From positions 1-18,267 of the forward strand of contig JAKAUA010000043.1 in NCBI GenBank assembly GCA_021827875.1: a stretch of 18,267 nt of DNA. Direction: 5' to 3'. Every line of letters starts with the position of its first letter. The first letter of the stretch is position 1. The translations under genes and the position numbers were made by a program. The notes beneath the pieces are model-generated. The model was given only the letters and a program-made list of their open reading frames with translations. It did not search any database and was not told where the DNA came from. Shown in pieces: positions 7,565 through 14,228 of the stretch. This stretch comes from a bacterium. Lineage in GTDB: Bacteria > Babelota > Babeliae > Babelales > Vermiphilaceae.

Positions 7565-7933
7565 ATGAAAAATCTATTGATATTAGTTTCTCTATGTGTT
7601 GGATATATTGCACATGCTATGGATGGAGATGTATCAAAGAGTAAAATAATATTGCCCGATGCTCAAACATTAACGGCATCTTTTGATGCGTGTCCAAAAA
7701 CGTATGACACCTTTGTCAAAAGAATTAAACCAAAAGTCATTGAAGATTTAGCTGGAAAAACAATAGTTCCTTCTGCTCTAGGTGAATATTGTGCAAAGGT
7801 GGCTAATGCATATACTCGCAACATTCCCGAATTAAGGGAGATAAGTGTAGCTATAAATAAAGGCCTATTAACAAGAGTAGTGTTACGCAATAATCCCGAT
7901 CTACTTGCCCACCTCCGAATTCATGGAATGTAA
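7565..7933 (+). CDS. Small secreted protein, member of the LP[DN]A[AQ]TLT family
   Basis: Unrecognised 122-residue protein. The first 18 residues (MKNLLILVSLCVGYIAHA) form a signal peptide with an AHA site, followed by Met-Asp. Residues about 27-37 (KIILPDAQTLT) match the segment after the signal peptide in the proteins at 8824 and 9291, so it is a diverged member of the same family. The rest is helical and basic, without membrane segments. AAGGG lies 7 bases before the ATG. It is the first of seven same-strand signal-peptide genes downstream of gyrB, with a 30-base gap to the next. Function unknown; secretion to the periplasm or beyond is inferred from the signal peptide alone. Confidence 0.75.
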   Translation: MKNLLILVSLCVGYIAHAMDGDVSKSKIILPDAQTLTASFDACPKTYDTFVKRIKPKVIEDLAGKTIVPSALGEYCAKVANAYTRNIPELREISVAINKGLLTRVVLRNNPDLLAHLRIHGM

Positions 7934-7963
7934 TATTTAAGATCATAAAAAAGAGATAATCTT

Positions 7964-8488
7964 ATGAAAAAGCTATTAATGTTATTTTCTTTGTTGATAA
8001 CAAGTATAACGTTTAACATACAGGCAGGTAACGGTCCATCAACACCTGCGCTGATTAAGTCAAATAAGACTAAACCTTCTAGCCCGATCCAAAAATTTCT
8101 CAGCCTTTTTGCGTGCGCTGCACCAGAAAAAGAGATTACAAAGATTCATTATCCTTCTAATGTCAAAGTCGAAGAGACGGATATAACGCTTGCTCCGGAG
8201 GATATAGATTATGATTTGCTTGGTTCATCTGCCGTCGCGGGAGAAAAAGGGGTTACCGCGATCCATCATCCCCCTGCTGTGCAAAAAGAAATTAGTGAAC
8301 AACCTATTGAAGATAAAAATATCACTGCTTTATTAGACTCATTTGAGGCTAGATCGTGCGACGGCAACAAGCATTTGTCATCAGAAAAAGCACCTACAGT
8401 GATTGTAATAATTGAAAAATATCATGTAGAAATTGAAAAGGCTTCTGAGAAAAAGCCTAGTATGCAACCAAAAAAGCGACGAGTATAA
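7964..8488 (+). CDS. Secreted protein with an internal repeat, unknown function
   Basis: Unrecognised 174-residue protein. A signal peptide (MKKLLMLFSLLITSITFNIQA) is likely cleaved after residue 21. The mature part is mostly polar and probably unstructured in places. It contains two related segments: EKEITKIHYPSNVKVEE at about 55-71 and EKGVTAIHHPPAVQKEI at about 94-110, with the shared core (I/V)T-x-IH-x-P-x-x-V. The end is strongly basic (KKPSMQPKKRRV). A weak AAGAG lies 8 bases before the start, and the next gene begins 14 bases after the stop, so co-transcription is likely. No paralog is seen elsewhere in the window. Confidence 0.75.
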   Translation: MKKLLMLFSLLITSITFNIQAGNGPSTPALIKSNKTKPSSPIQKFLSLFACAAPEKEITKIHYPSNVKVEETDITLAPEDIDYDLLGSSAVAGEKGVTAIHHPPAVQKEISEQPIEDKNITALLDSFEARSCDGNKHLSSEKAPTVIVIIEKYHVEIEKASEKKPSMQPKKRRV

Positions 8489-8502
8489 AAGGAGAACATT
8501 TT

Positions 8503-8802
8503 ATGAAACAACTATTAATGTTAATCTCTTTGTTTACCGCTGGCATAAATGCAATGGATGATACTGAGAAAAATACAAAGCGTTGTTGTGGTCTCTTCGC
8601 TTACTTTAAGAAATGTTCTTCTAAAAAACCTGAACGAAGATGTATTTTAGCCAGAAATAAAGAAGAATATATTAGAATGTCTGACGATCCTGCCTTTAAG
8701 GATGATACTGTGATAATGGATTTCTTAGCGCATCTTATAAAAATACCTCATGAACCTGTACAGGGCACGATCTGTGAAACACTATATTCTCGGAATGAAT
8801 AA
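8503..8802 (+). CDS. Small secreted cysteine-containing protein, unknown function
   Basis: Unrecognised 99-residue protein. The signal peptide MKQLLMLISLFTAGINA is followed by Met-Asp, as in neighbouring genes. The first part of the mature protein is basic with four cysteines (KRCCGLFAYFKKC and ERRC, residues about 27-47) that could form disulfides after export. The C-terminal half is more acidic, with one further Cys. GGAG lies 8 bases upstream of the ATG, between this gene and the preceding stop, which supports co-expression. Function unknown. Confidence 0.7.
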   Translation: MKQLLMLISLFTAGINAMDDTEKNTKRCCGLFAYFKKCSSKKPERRCILARNKEEYIRMSDDPAFKDDTVIMDFLAHLIKIPHEPVQGTICETLYSRNE

Positions 8803-8823
8803 TATTTTATATTCGGATTTTCT

Positions 8824-9267
8824 ATGAACAAACTATTAATGTTGATTATTTTATTTGCCACAAGCACACATGCAATGAATAACAATGAATTCGGATTAAT
8901 AAAATTGCCCAATGCTGCAACATTAACTAAATGTTTGAATGATGGCGGCTTTGGTGAATTGGTTGAAAAAACAAGCATCATTCAATCATTAGCCGATCAG
9001 AAAAAATCTCCTGAGGATATTGATATTATTATTGGTGCAGTACGCTCTGAATATATAAAGAAAATGAATCTAACTGGTATCATTGGATTTTTATCAGTAA
9101 AAACCAAGCAAGTATGCGCATTAGTGTTGGATGGAGAACCTGAACCAGTAAGCAAATTGATTTTGCGATGTGATCCTTCAGAAGAAGAATCAACGTTAGA
9201 TTTAACTGACGAGGAATTAGTCAAATTTGAAAAAGTCATTGCCAATTTACAACTACCTCATGATTAA
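8824..9267 (+). CDS. Small secreted protein, LP[DN]A[AQ]TLT family, close paralog of the next gene
   Basis: Unrecognised 147-residue protein with signal peptide MNKLLMLIILFATSTHA followed by Met-Asn. Mature residues about 24-80 align closely with the protein at 9291: GLIKLPNAATLTKCLNDGG against GLIKLPDAATLTARLNEGG, then LVEKTSII against LVTKTEII, and (D/E)QKKS. The similarity extends to DNA (GGATTAATAAAA near both motif starts), which points to a local duplication. The C-terminal third diverges and is acidic. Only a weak GGA precedes the ATG. The gap to the next gene is 23 bases. Function unknown. Confidence 0.78.
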   Translation: MNKLLMLIILFATSTHAMNNNEFGLIKLPNAATLTKCLNDGGFGELVEKTSIIQSLADQKKSPEDIDIIIGAVRSEYIKKMNLTGIIGFLSVKTKQVCALVLDGEPEPVSKLILRCDPSEEESTLDLTDEELVKFEKVIANLQLPHD

Positions 9268-9290
9268 ATCATGGAAACAGAAAGGTATTC

Positions 9291-9737
9291 ATGAAAAAAT
9301 TATTAATATCGCTATCTTTATTTATCTCATGCAGTACAAATGCAATGGATAACAATGATGATCTTGGATTAATAAAACTACCTGATGCCGCAACATTAAC
9401 AGCTCGCCTGAATGAGGGTGGCTTTAGTGATTTGGTTACAAAAACAGAAATAATTAACTTATTAGCTGAGCAGAAAAAATCATTCGAAAATGTTAATACC
9501 ATTATTGATATTGCACGTCGCGAATATTTAGTAAAAATAACAGAGACAAATGCATCGACAACTACTAGTACAAAATCAATGTGTGAGTTGATTTTGAGTG
9601 CAAAGACAGAATCATTGAGCAAACTAATTTTGCAAGATTCTGAAAGATCATCTGCAATGATCGAACTCCTACAGGGGCTTGGCGAAATAATGCCATCTGT
9701 TGGGATATTTATGACGACAGAGAGTGATTCTGAGTAA
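9291..9737 (+). CDS. Small secreted protein, LP[DN]A[AQ]TLT family, close paralog of the previous gene
   Basis: Unrecognised 148-residue protein with signal peptide MKKLLISLSLFISCSTNA followed by Met-Asp. The N-terminal half of the mature protein is closely related to that at 8824, with roughly half or more of the residues identical by eye over about 57 positions. A Ser/Thr stretch (NASTTTSTKS) interrupts the alignment, and the C-terminal part is unrelated or strongly diverged. AAAGG lies 5 bases before the start. Together with 7565 and 8824 it forms a three-member local family. Function unknown; no enzyme motif is seen. Confidence 0.78.
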   Translation: MKKLLISLSLFISCSTNAMDNNDDLGLIKLPDAATLTARLNEGGFSDLVTKTEIINLLAEQKKSFENVNTIIDIARREYLVKITETNASTTTSTKSMCELILSAKTESLSKLILQDSERSSAMIELLQGLGEIMPSVGIFMTTESDSE

Positions 9738-9787
9738 CATTATTTTAATTAGATACATCACAAAAAGTATTTGGAGGTTATGAAAAT

Positions 9788-10993
9788 ATGAAACGTATTC
9801 TTTTTACTATTGTTTTAACAACAATGTTGTGTTCCACATCTGCTAGCGAATCAAGACCATCTTGGTTACATATTGGTTATACCAAAACAGCGTCATTTCT
9901 TAGCGCCGCAACAAGGCGTACCGGTAGCTTTTTGACAACCTTGGCAGCTTATTTTCCACCTGTTGCACGTAAGCGTAGATTTGAACAACAGATTGCACAA
10001 TTAGATATAGTCATTCTTACTTTAGACCAACAAGACAAAGACTCGCGTGCTTATTTTGAAAAAATAGAAAAAATGACCAGCACAGCGGAACAAAAAGCTT
10101 CCCCATCTAAATCGGTTAAAAAACCATTACAGCCGATCATAGTAGAAATTGCTGAAGACAATTATGATGGTAATGGCAGTTGTATGTTTAATTATTCTGC
10201 TCCAAGCGATTTGCCTGCCGCTGCATTACAACATTCATCAAAACAAGCACACCGCAAACTAAGCACTCGCGATTCATTGCGCAATATACTTGCAAAAATA
10301 AAGAAAGAAAATCCGGAAGAGCCTCGATCATCTACTTATCTTTTACCTGCACGTATTCAGGCTGCGCTGGGGTATTTGGGTGATTGCGTGCAAGAGAATG
10401 TAAATACATATCAACAAATCATTGATAGCGAGCGTATTATTAGTATTACTATCCCTTATGAAGGCATTGATACTCAAGAAAGTCAATTGATCACAAATCC
10501 CTACAAATTACAAGAGTATGTATGTCCGGCATACGGCAAATCTATGACACGCACTATTGATTATAAAGATATTCCGCTTATTTGTGGCCTTACTAAAAAA
10601 GGTAAAAGATATAAAGATGCTGAAGACTTCTTTATAAATAACCCCGAAACAGAAGGCTATAAACTCTATACTCTGCTGCGGTCTCCTAAAGAGATAGAAA
10701 AAAGAAAGCTTAATCATAAAAATGTACAAGAAACCTACGAGGAACATAAAAAGAACATACAATTTTTTGATAGAAAAAAAGCTCAGGCTTATTGCGATGA
10801 AGAGAATCATTCAGATCTTTTAAATGATTACATAATACAACAGAAAAAATTTATGGAAGAAAACCAAGAGTTCCGTAAAGGATTCTTGAAAGAAAATGGA
10901 AAGCCTCACGAAGGCTGGCTTGATATACTCACGCGAGACAAAACCGCTTTAGAACAACAGAAAAAACAATCGGAAAAACGCTGGTATTTATAG
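9788..10993 (+). CDS. Secreted protein of 401 residues, unknown function
   Basis: A signal peptide (MKRILFTIVLTTMLCSTSA) is likely cleaved before SES. The following 40 residues contain an amphipathic stretch (ASFLSAATRRTGSFLTTLAAYF). The rest is a Lys/Glu-rich, largely helical protein with coiled-coil-like segments at about 60-90 and 300-400. Five cysteines are scattered through the mature part. No known domain is recognised. GGAGG at 9773-9777 lies 10 bases before the chosen ATG. An ATG at 9780 opens only a three-codon frame whose TGA overlaps the real start as ATGA. It follows the paralog cluster after 50 bases. Function unknown. Confidence 0.72.
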   Translation: MKRILFTIVLTTMLCSTSASESRPSWLHIGYTKTASFLSAATRRTGSFLTTLAAYFPPVARKRRFEQQIAQLDIVILTLDQQDKDSRAYFEKIEKMTSTAEQKASPSKSVKKPLQPIIVEIAEDNYDGNGSCMFNYSAPSDLPAAALQHSSKQAHRKLSTRDSLRNILAKIKKENPEEPRSSTYLLPARIQAALGYLGDCVQENVNTYQQIIDSERIISITIPYEGIDTQESQLITNPYKLQEYVCPAYGKSMTRTIDYKDIPLICGLTKKGKRYKDAEDFFINNPETEGYKLYTLLRSPKEIEKRKLNHKNVQETYEEHKKNIQFFDRKKAQAYCDEENHSDLLNDYIIQQKKFMEENQEFRKGFLKENGKPHEGWLDILTRDKTALEQQKKQSEKRWYL

Positions 10994-10996
10994 TAA

Positions 10997-11010
10997 TTAT
11001 TGCGCAATAA
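10997..11010. promoter_or_regulatory. Perfect 14-bp palindrome, possible operator
   Basis: TTATTGCGCAATAA is its own reverse complement and lies 4 bases after the stop of the 401-residue gene, in the 80-base AT-rich gap before the next gene. The size suits a dimeric regulator's site. No second copy was noticed in the window, and chance occurrence is possible in AT-rich DNA. Confidence 0.3.
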
Positions 11011-11073
11011 ACCCTATTAATATACACTAATTTTATATCTATTTAATAATCTCGCACTTTAGGCACCTATGCT

Positions 11074-11478
11074 ATGAAAAACATACACACAAAAACAATA
11101 ACTATCTTTGCACTTTTACTCTCTTTAGGCATTATTTCTTCAGCTGAGGCTTTTGTATTCAAAGCTGCGCTACAAGGACTCAAAGCATGCGCCTATACTA
11201 CCTTTGGTGTATTGGCACTGGATAGCTACATATATCCGGACAGCAATAGAACAGAATCATCAATGGAAAGTGTGATAAAAAGCTGTGATAAACATTACAA
11301 GAAATTTAAAAATTTTATCAATACACAACCGGAACCATCCGTTATTGTTAACAACATAGTTACCGGTACAACCAAAAGCTTAGAGACATTAAACAATACT
11401 GAAATCGCTCACGATGTGCATGAAGCAACAGGCAAAGTTGCAGAGTGGCTCAACTCTCAAAGAACAACACAATCATAA
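11074..11478 (+). CDS. Small secreted or membrane-associated protein, unknown function
   Basis: Unrecognised 134-residue protein with a clear signal peptide (MKNIHTKTITIFALLLSLGIISSAEA) and an AEA cleavage site. A mildly hydrophobic stretch (ALQGLKACAYTTFGVLALDS, about 32-51) follows. The remainder is polar and helical. AGG lies 10 bases before the ATG. An ATG five bases nearer that AGG opens a two-codon frame (ATGCTATGA) that ends overlapping the true start. tilS begins just after or overlapping its 3' end, so the two are probably co-transcribed. Function unknown. Confidence 0.68.
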   Translation: MKNIHTKTITIFALLLSLGIISSAEAFVFKAALQGLKACAYTTFGVLALDSYIYPDSNRTESSMESVIKSCDKHYKKFKNFINTQPEPSVIVNNIVTGTTKSLETLNNTEIAHDVHEATGKVAEWLNSQRTTQS

Positions 11479-11500
11479 GGTTAATTTTTTAAAAATAGTC

Positions 11501-12469
11501 GTGCTCTTCAAACAAATTTTAGACTTTACCAATAAACATAATCTGCTCAATAAAGAAGAGTGCATTATTCTTGGCCTATCAGGTGGTCCGGATTCTGTCT
11601 TGCTGTTCCATTTCTTGGTATCACTGCACAAAGCTGGTACTATCTCTTTGATTGCCGCCCATTTAAATCATGAATGGCGGGAAACCGCTACGCGTGATGA
11701 AGAATTTTGCAGGGATTTGTGTGCAAAAGAAGAAATTACTTTTGTAAGCAAAAAACTTTCAGAACTCCCTACCTTTGCATACAATGGCTCAAAAGAAGAA
11801 GTTGCTCGCAAGACACGCCGCTTTTTCTTTGAGCAATTAGCAGAAGAATACAAAGCTGACAAAATTGCACTCGCGCATCATGCACAGGATCAACAAGAGA
11901 CCTTTTTTATCCGCCTGTTACGCGGTACCAGCCTTGCCGGACTAGTCGGTATGAAGGCACAAGATGGCAGGTATATCAGGCCATTACTCGAACAAAATAA
12001 GGCCGATATTGTGCGCTACCTGGACGAGCAAGGGTTGGACTACTGCATTGATGAGACAAATGAATCTGATTCATTTTTACGCAATAGAATTAGAAAGAAT
12101 GTTTTACCGGCTTTGCTCAATGTTGATACTCGTTTTGATAATTCATTCGCAACCACATTACAACGCTTGCGCGAAACAGAAGAATATCTGGAGGCACAAG
12201 CAAAACAGCATTTTGCTAGCCTAAGCACCATTAATAATGATGCTTTACTTATTGATTACAAACAACTACTTGAGCTACATCCTGTAATGCGTTATCGCTG
12301 CATTGTCCATTGGTTATGCACCGAAAAAGTGCCCTTTCCACCCAGCCAAGCCTTTTTTGATGAACTAATACGCTTTTTACAAAATACTAAAAAAGAACAT
12401 CAACTTCATCATATGTGGAAGGTGATAAAAATAAACGATTATGCACGAATCATTAAAACCCAATTATGA
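11501..12469 (+). CDS. tilS: tRNA(Ile)-lysidine synthase TilS, short form
   Basis: TilS adds lysine to C34 of tRNA-Ile(CAU) using ATP, allowing it to read AUA. The PP-loop signature SGGPDS (27-32 from this start) is followed by LIAAHLNHEWR, the ALAHHAQDQQETFFIRLLRG motif (usual form HHxDDQxET) and RPLLE...DETN...LRNRIRKNVLP, all typical of the family. At 322 residues it has the catalytic domain and a helical substrate domain but seems to lack the extra C-terminal domain of E. coli TilS, like short TilS proteins elsewhere. The start is uncertain. GTG at 11501 fits homologous N-termini but lacks a nearby Shine-Dalgarno. The frame is open back to an ATG at 11414, overlapping the previous gene by 65 bases. 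Translational coupling is plausible. Confidence 0.92.
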   Translation: MLFKQILDFTNKHNLLNKEECIILGLSGGPDSVLLFHFLVSLHKAGTISLIAAHLNHEWRETATRDEEFCRDLCAKEEITFVSKKLSELPTFAYNGSKEEVARKTRRFFFEQLAEEYKADKIALAHHAQDQQETFFIRLLRGTSLAGLVGMKAQDGRYIRPLLEQNKADIVRYLDEQGLDYCIDETNESDSFLRNRIRKNVLPALLNVDTRFDNSFATTLQRLRETEEYLEAQAKQHFASLSTINNDALLIDYKQLLELHPVMRYRCIVHWLCTEKVPFPPSQAFFDELIRFLQNTKKEHQLHHMWKVIKINDYARIIKTQL

Positions 12470-12477
12470 AAAAAGTC

Positions 12478-12634
12478 CGGTAGTTTCACCGAGGCCCGAA
12501 GAAATTTCTTTAGAAATTGCGTGTGGCCGATGTTCGAAACGTGAGAGCTGATTCTTAAGACAGCAGGTCTTAAGTGCGCAAGTTGCAAGAGGGGTCGCAA
12601 AACCCCATCTTGCCGCCTCCGCCCCGCGCAGGGG
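12478..12634. repeat. Array of five hairpins between convergent tilS and ligD-Pol genes
   Basis: In about 155 bases there are successive self-complementary segments: CGGT/ACCG (12478-12491), AATTTC/GAAATT (12503-12518), CTTAAGAC/GTCTTAAG (12554-12574), GCAAGAGGGGT with ACCCC-A-TCTTGC (12585-12613), and CCCC/GGGG (12622-12634). None is followed by a T run on either strand, so they are not textbook intrinsic terminators, although stable hairpins between convergent genes may still stop or stabilise both transcripts. The second half is GC-rich compared with its neighbours. A structured RNA or palindromic-repeat remnant is possible. No coding frame is convincing. Confidence 0.6.
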
Positions 12635-12636
12635 TG

Positions 12637-13530
12637 TTATATCAACTTCAACGCCGTCGCCAGACTTTTACTCGCCTTCGCGTACCCTTCCCATGGATCA
12701 CCTTTTTTTTCCAGACGTTTGAAAATAGTCTTTATGGTATAGCGTGGGGAAGTTAATTTTTTATCTGCTGCCTCATCCCAATCAATGGGTGCTGCAACCG
12801 GTGCATGGTCATGAGGACGCACACCATAGGGCGCCACTGCGGTTTGGCCAAATGCATTGCGTAAATAGTCGACAAAAATTCTTCTTCCTCGTTTTTCTTT
12901 GCGCATTTCGAGAGTTAAGATTTTTGGATATTTGTTTACTAGCTCCTGTGCAATGACACGTGCGCAGCTACGTACGGTATCAAAATCATGCAATCGCTTA
13001 ATCGGTACTACCACATGCAGGCCATGTTGCCCGGTAGTTTTAATAAAGGGGACCAACTTTAAATCAGTTAAAAAATCTCTTAATAAAAAGGCCACTTTTT
13101 GCACGGTAGCAAAGGGCGCTTTATCAGGGTCTAAATCAAAAATCATAGTATCCGGCTTGTGTAACATGTCTATTTTGCTCAGCCACGTATGTGGCGTAAT
13201 ACAGCCATAATTAGCCAAGTATGGCATGGTTGCCTGATTGGCTCCGACAACGTAGTGCACAGTATCTTCCCGAGAAGTGGATTTGACCGCTTTGCGCTTG
13301 ATCCATGAGGGGAAATAATCGGGCGCATCTTTGTGAAAAAAGCCTTCTTTGTCGATGCCTGCAGGGTAACGCAACATCACGATAAGGCGATTTTTAAGAT
13401 AGGGGAACATGACCGGCGAAATCTCATGATAATAATTAATAAGATCAAGCTTGGTTATTTTATCTTTGGGAAAAAGAATTTTTTCAGGATTGGTAATGGG
13501 TACTACATACTTGCCTATTTTGAGTTCCAT
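12637..13530 (-). CDS. Stand-alone LigD-type primase-polymerase domain protein
   Basis: This is the polymerase domain of DNA ligase D, an archaeo-eukaryotic primase-type enzyme that adds nucleotides, often ribonucleotides, at double-strand breaks during bacterial end joining. The 297 residues correspond to the domain alone. Visible motifs are the catalytic Asp pair in FDLDPD (Asp132, Asp134), TTGQHGLHVVVP (about 165-176, with His172), and RRIFVDYLRNAFGQTAVAPYGVR (third Asp at 221). No ligase or phosphoesterase domain is fused. GGAGG sits 5 bases before the ATG, and the gene overlaps the upstream phosphoesterase gene by 16 bases, so they are coupled. In most bacteria these domains are fused with an ATP-dependent ligase and paired with Ku. 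Neither is in the window. Confidence 0.93.
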   Translation of the reverse strand: MELKIGKYVVPITNPEKILFPKDKITKLDLINYYHEISPVMFPYLKNRLIVMLRYPAGIDKEGFFHKDAPDYFPSWIKRKAVKSTSREDTVHYVVGANQATMPYLANYGCITPHTWLSKIDMLHKPDTMIFDLDPDKAPFATVQKVAFLLRDFLTDLKLVPFIKTTGQHGLHVVVPIKRLHDFDTVRSCARVIAQELVNKYPKILTLEMRKEKRGRRIFVDYLRNAFGQTAVAPYGVRPHDHAPVAAPIDWDEAADKKLTSPRYTIKTIFKRLEKKGDPWEGYAKASKSLATALKLI

Positions 13531-14147
13531 TCCGTCCTCCCTATCTCTTCTTTTTTAATTTGCGTCATAGTACGGTCGGTGAGAGCCGATTTTTTCTGTG
13601 TGTTTACCGGATTTTTCTTTTTGCTCGCATATTCATCATCCAGCTTAAAGAAGATCCATTGTCTGCCTTTGTCATTCGGACGATGTGTATGAATTAAAGC
13701 AAAAGCACCATGCAGCTTTTTACCATGAAGAATAACTTCTATGCGTCCCTCTTCATAGGATTGCTCCATGGAAATATCATGCTCTTCTTTTACATTTTCA
13801 TAGGTACCAATGTCCCATACCATCACGGTACCACCGCCGTATTGTCCTTTGGGAATAATGCCTTCAAATTGTGCATATTCCATGGGATGATCTTCTGTTT
13901 CTACCGCGAGACGCTTAATAGCAGGATCAAGAGACGGTCCTTTTGGTATTGCCCATGATTTTAATACGCCATCCACCTCTAGACGAAAATCAAAATGAAG
14001 GTGACTTGCTGCGTGCTCTTGAATCACAAATAAGCACTGTTTTGATGCGCGTTTTTTTACTTTGCCTTCGGGCTCTGCAGTCTTTTTAAAATTACGTTTT
14101 TTATGATACGTACTCAGCTTGTCTTTGGTTGTCTTTTTACGAACCAT
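13515..14147 (-). CDS. Stand-alone LigD-type 3'-phosphoesterase domain protein
   Basis: The LigD phosphoesterase domain removes 3'-phosphates and trims 3'-ribonucleotides to leave ligatable ends. The 210-residue protein carries the family pattern: YHKKRNFKKTAEP (Arg18), FVIQEHAASHLHFDFRLE with metal ligands His45, His51 and Asp53, WAIPKGPS (Lys69), KRLAVETEDHP (Arg79, His87) and FEGIIPKGQYGGGTVMVWD. These match, with a constant offset of 3, the active-site residues I recall for Pseudomonas LigD. The C-terminal 30 or so residues are a Lys/Thr-rich tail. I chose the ATG at 14147 because of the strong AGGAGG upstream and the homologous start. An in-frame GTG at 14228 adds 27 signal-peptide-like residues (see the separate entry). 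The gene overlaps the polymerase gene by 16 bases. Confidence 0.93.
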   Translation of the reverse strand: MVRKKTTKDKLSTYHKKRNFKKTAEPEGKVKKRASKQCLFVIQEHAASHLHFDFRLEVDGVLKSWAIPKGPSLDPAIKRLAVETEDHPMEYAQFEGIIPKGQYGGGTVMVWDIGTYENVKEEHDISMEQSYEEGRIEVILHGKKLHGAFALIHTHRPNDKGRQWIFFKLDDEYASKKKNPVNTQKKSALTDRTMTQIKKEEIGRTEWNSK

Positions 14148-14228
14148 ATTTTCCTCCTGCGCGCAGACATACGTCGGAGTATTCAGCGCAAAAATAGTTA
14201 TTACCATCCATACAATAGGTTGCTTCAC
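14148..14228 (-). other. In-frame signal-peptide-like extension upstream of the phosphoesterase
   Basis: From a GTG at 14228, 27 codons run in frame into the phosphoesterase gene. They encode a Lys-containing start, a hydrophobic core (PIVWMVITIFALNTPTYV) and a plausible cleavage site VCA before Gln-Glu-Glu. GGAG lies 8 bases upstream, and the GTG overlaps the MBL gene's TGA (GTGA), a common coupled-start arrangement. If used, the enzyme would be exported. If not, this is a 77-base gap in an otherwise compact operon. The two starts cannot be separated from sequence alone. Confidence 0.45.

Noticed and set aside
7961..9740. Possible toxin-antitoxin pairs among the small genes
   Set aside because: All of these genes have signal peptides and none shows a DNA-binding or RNase motif, which argues against cytoplasmic toxin-antitoxin modules.
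12485..12545. Short Com-like frame with CGRC after tilS
   Set aside because: It has no start codon or ribosome site and only one Cys pair before a stop, so it cannot form the usual two-pair zinc ribbon.
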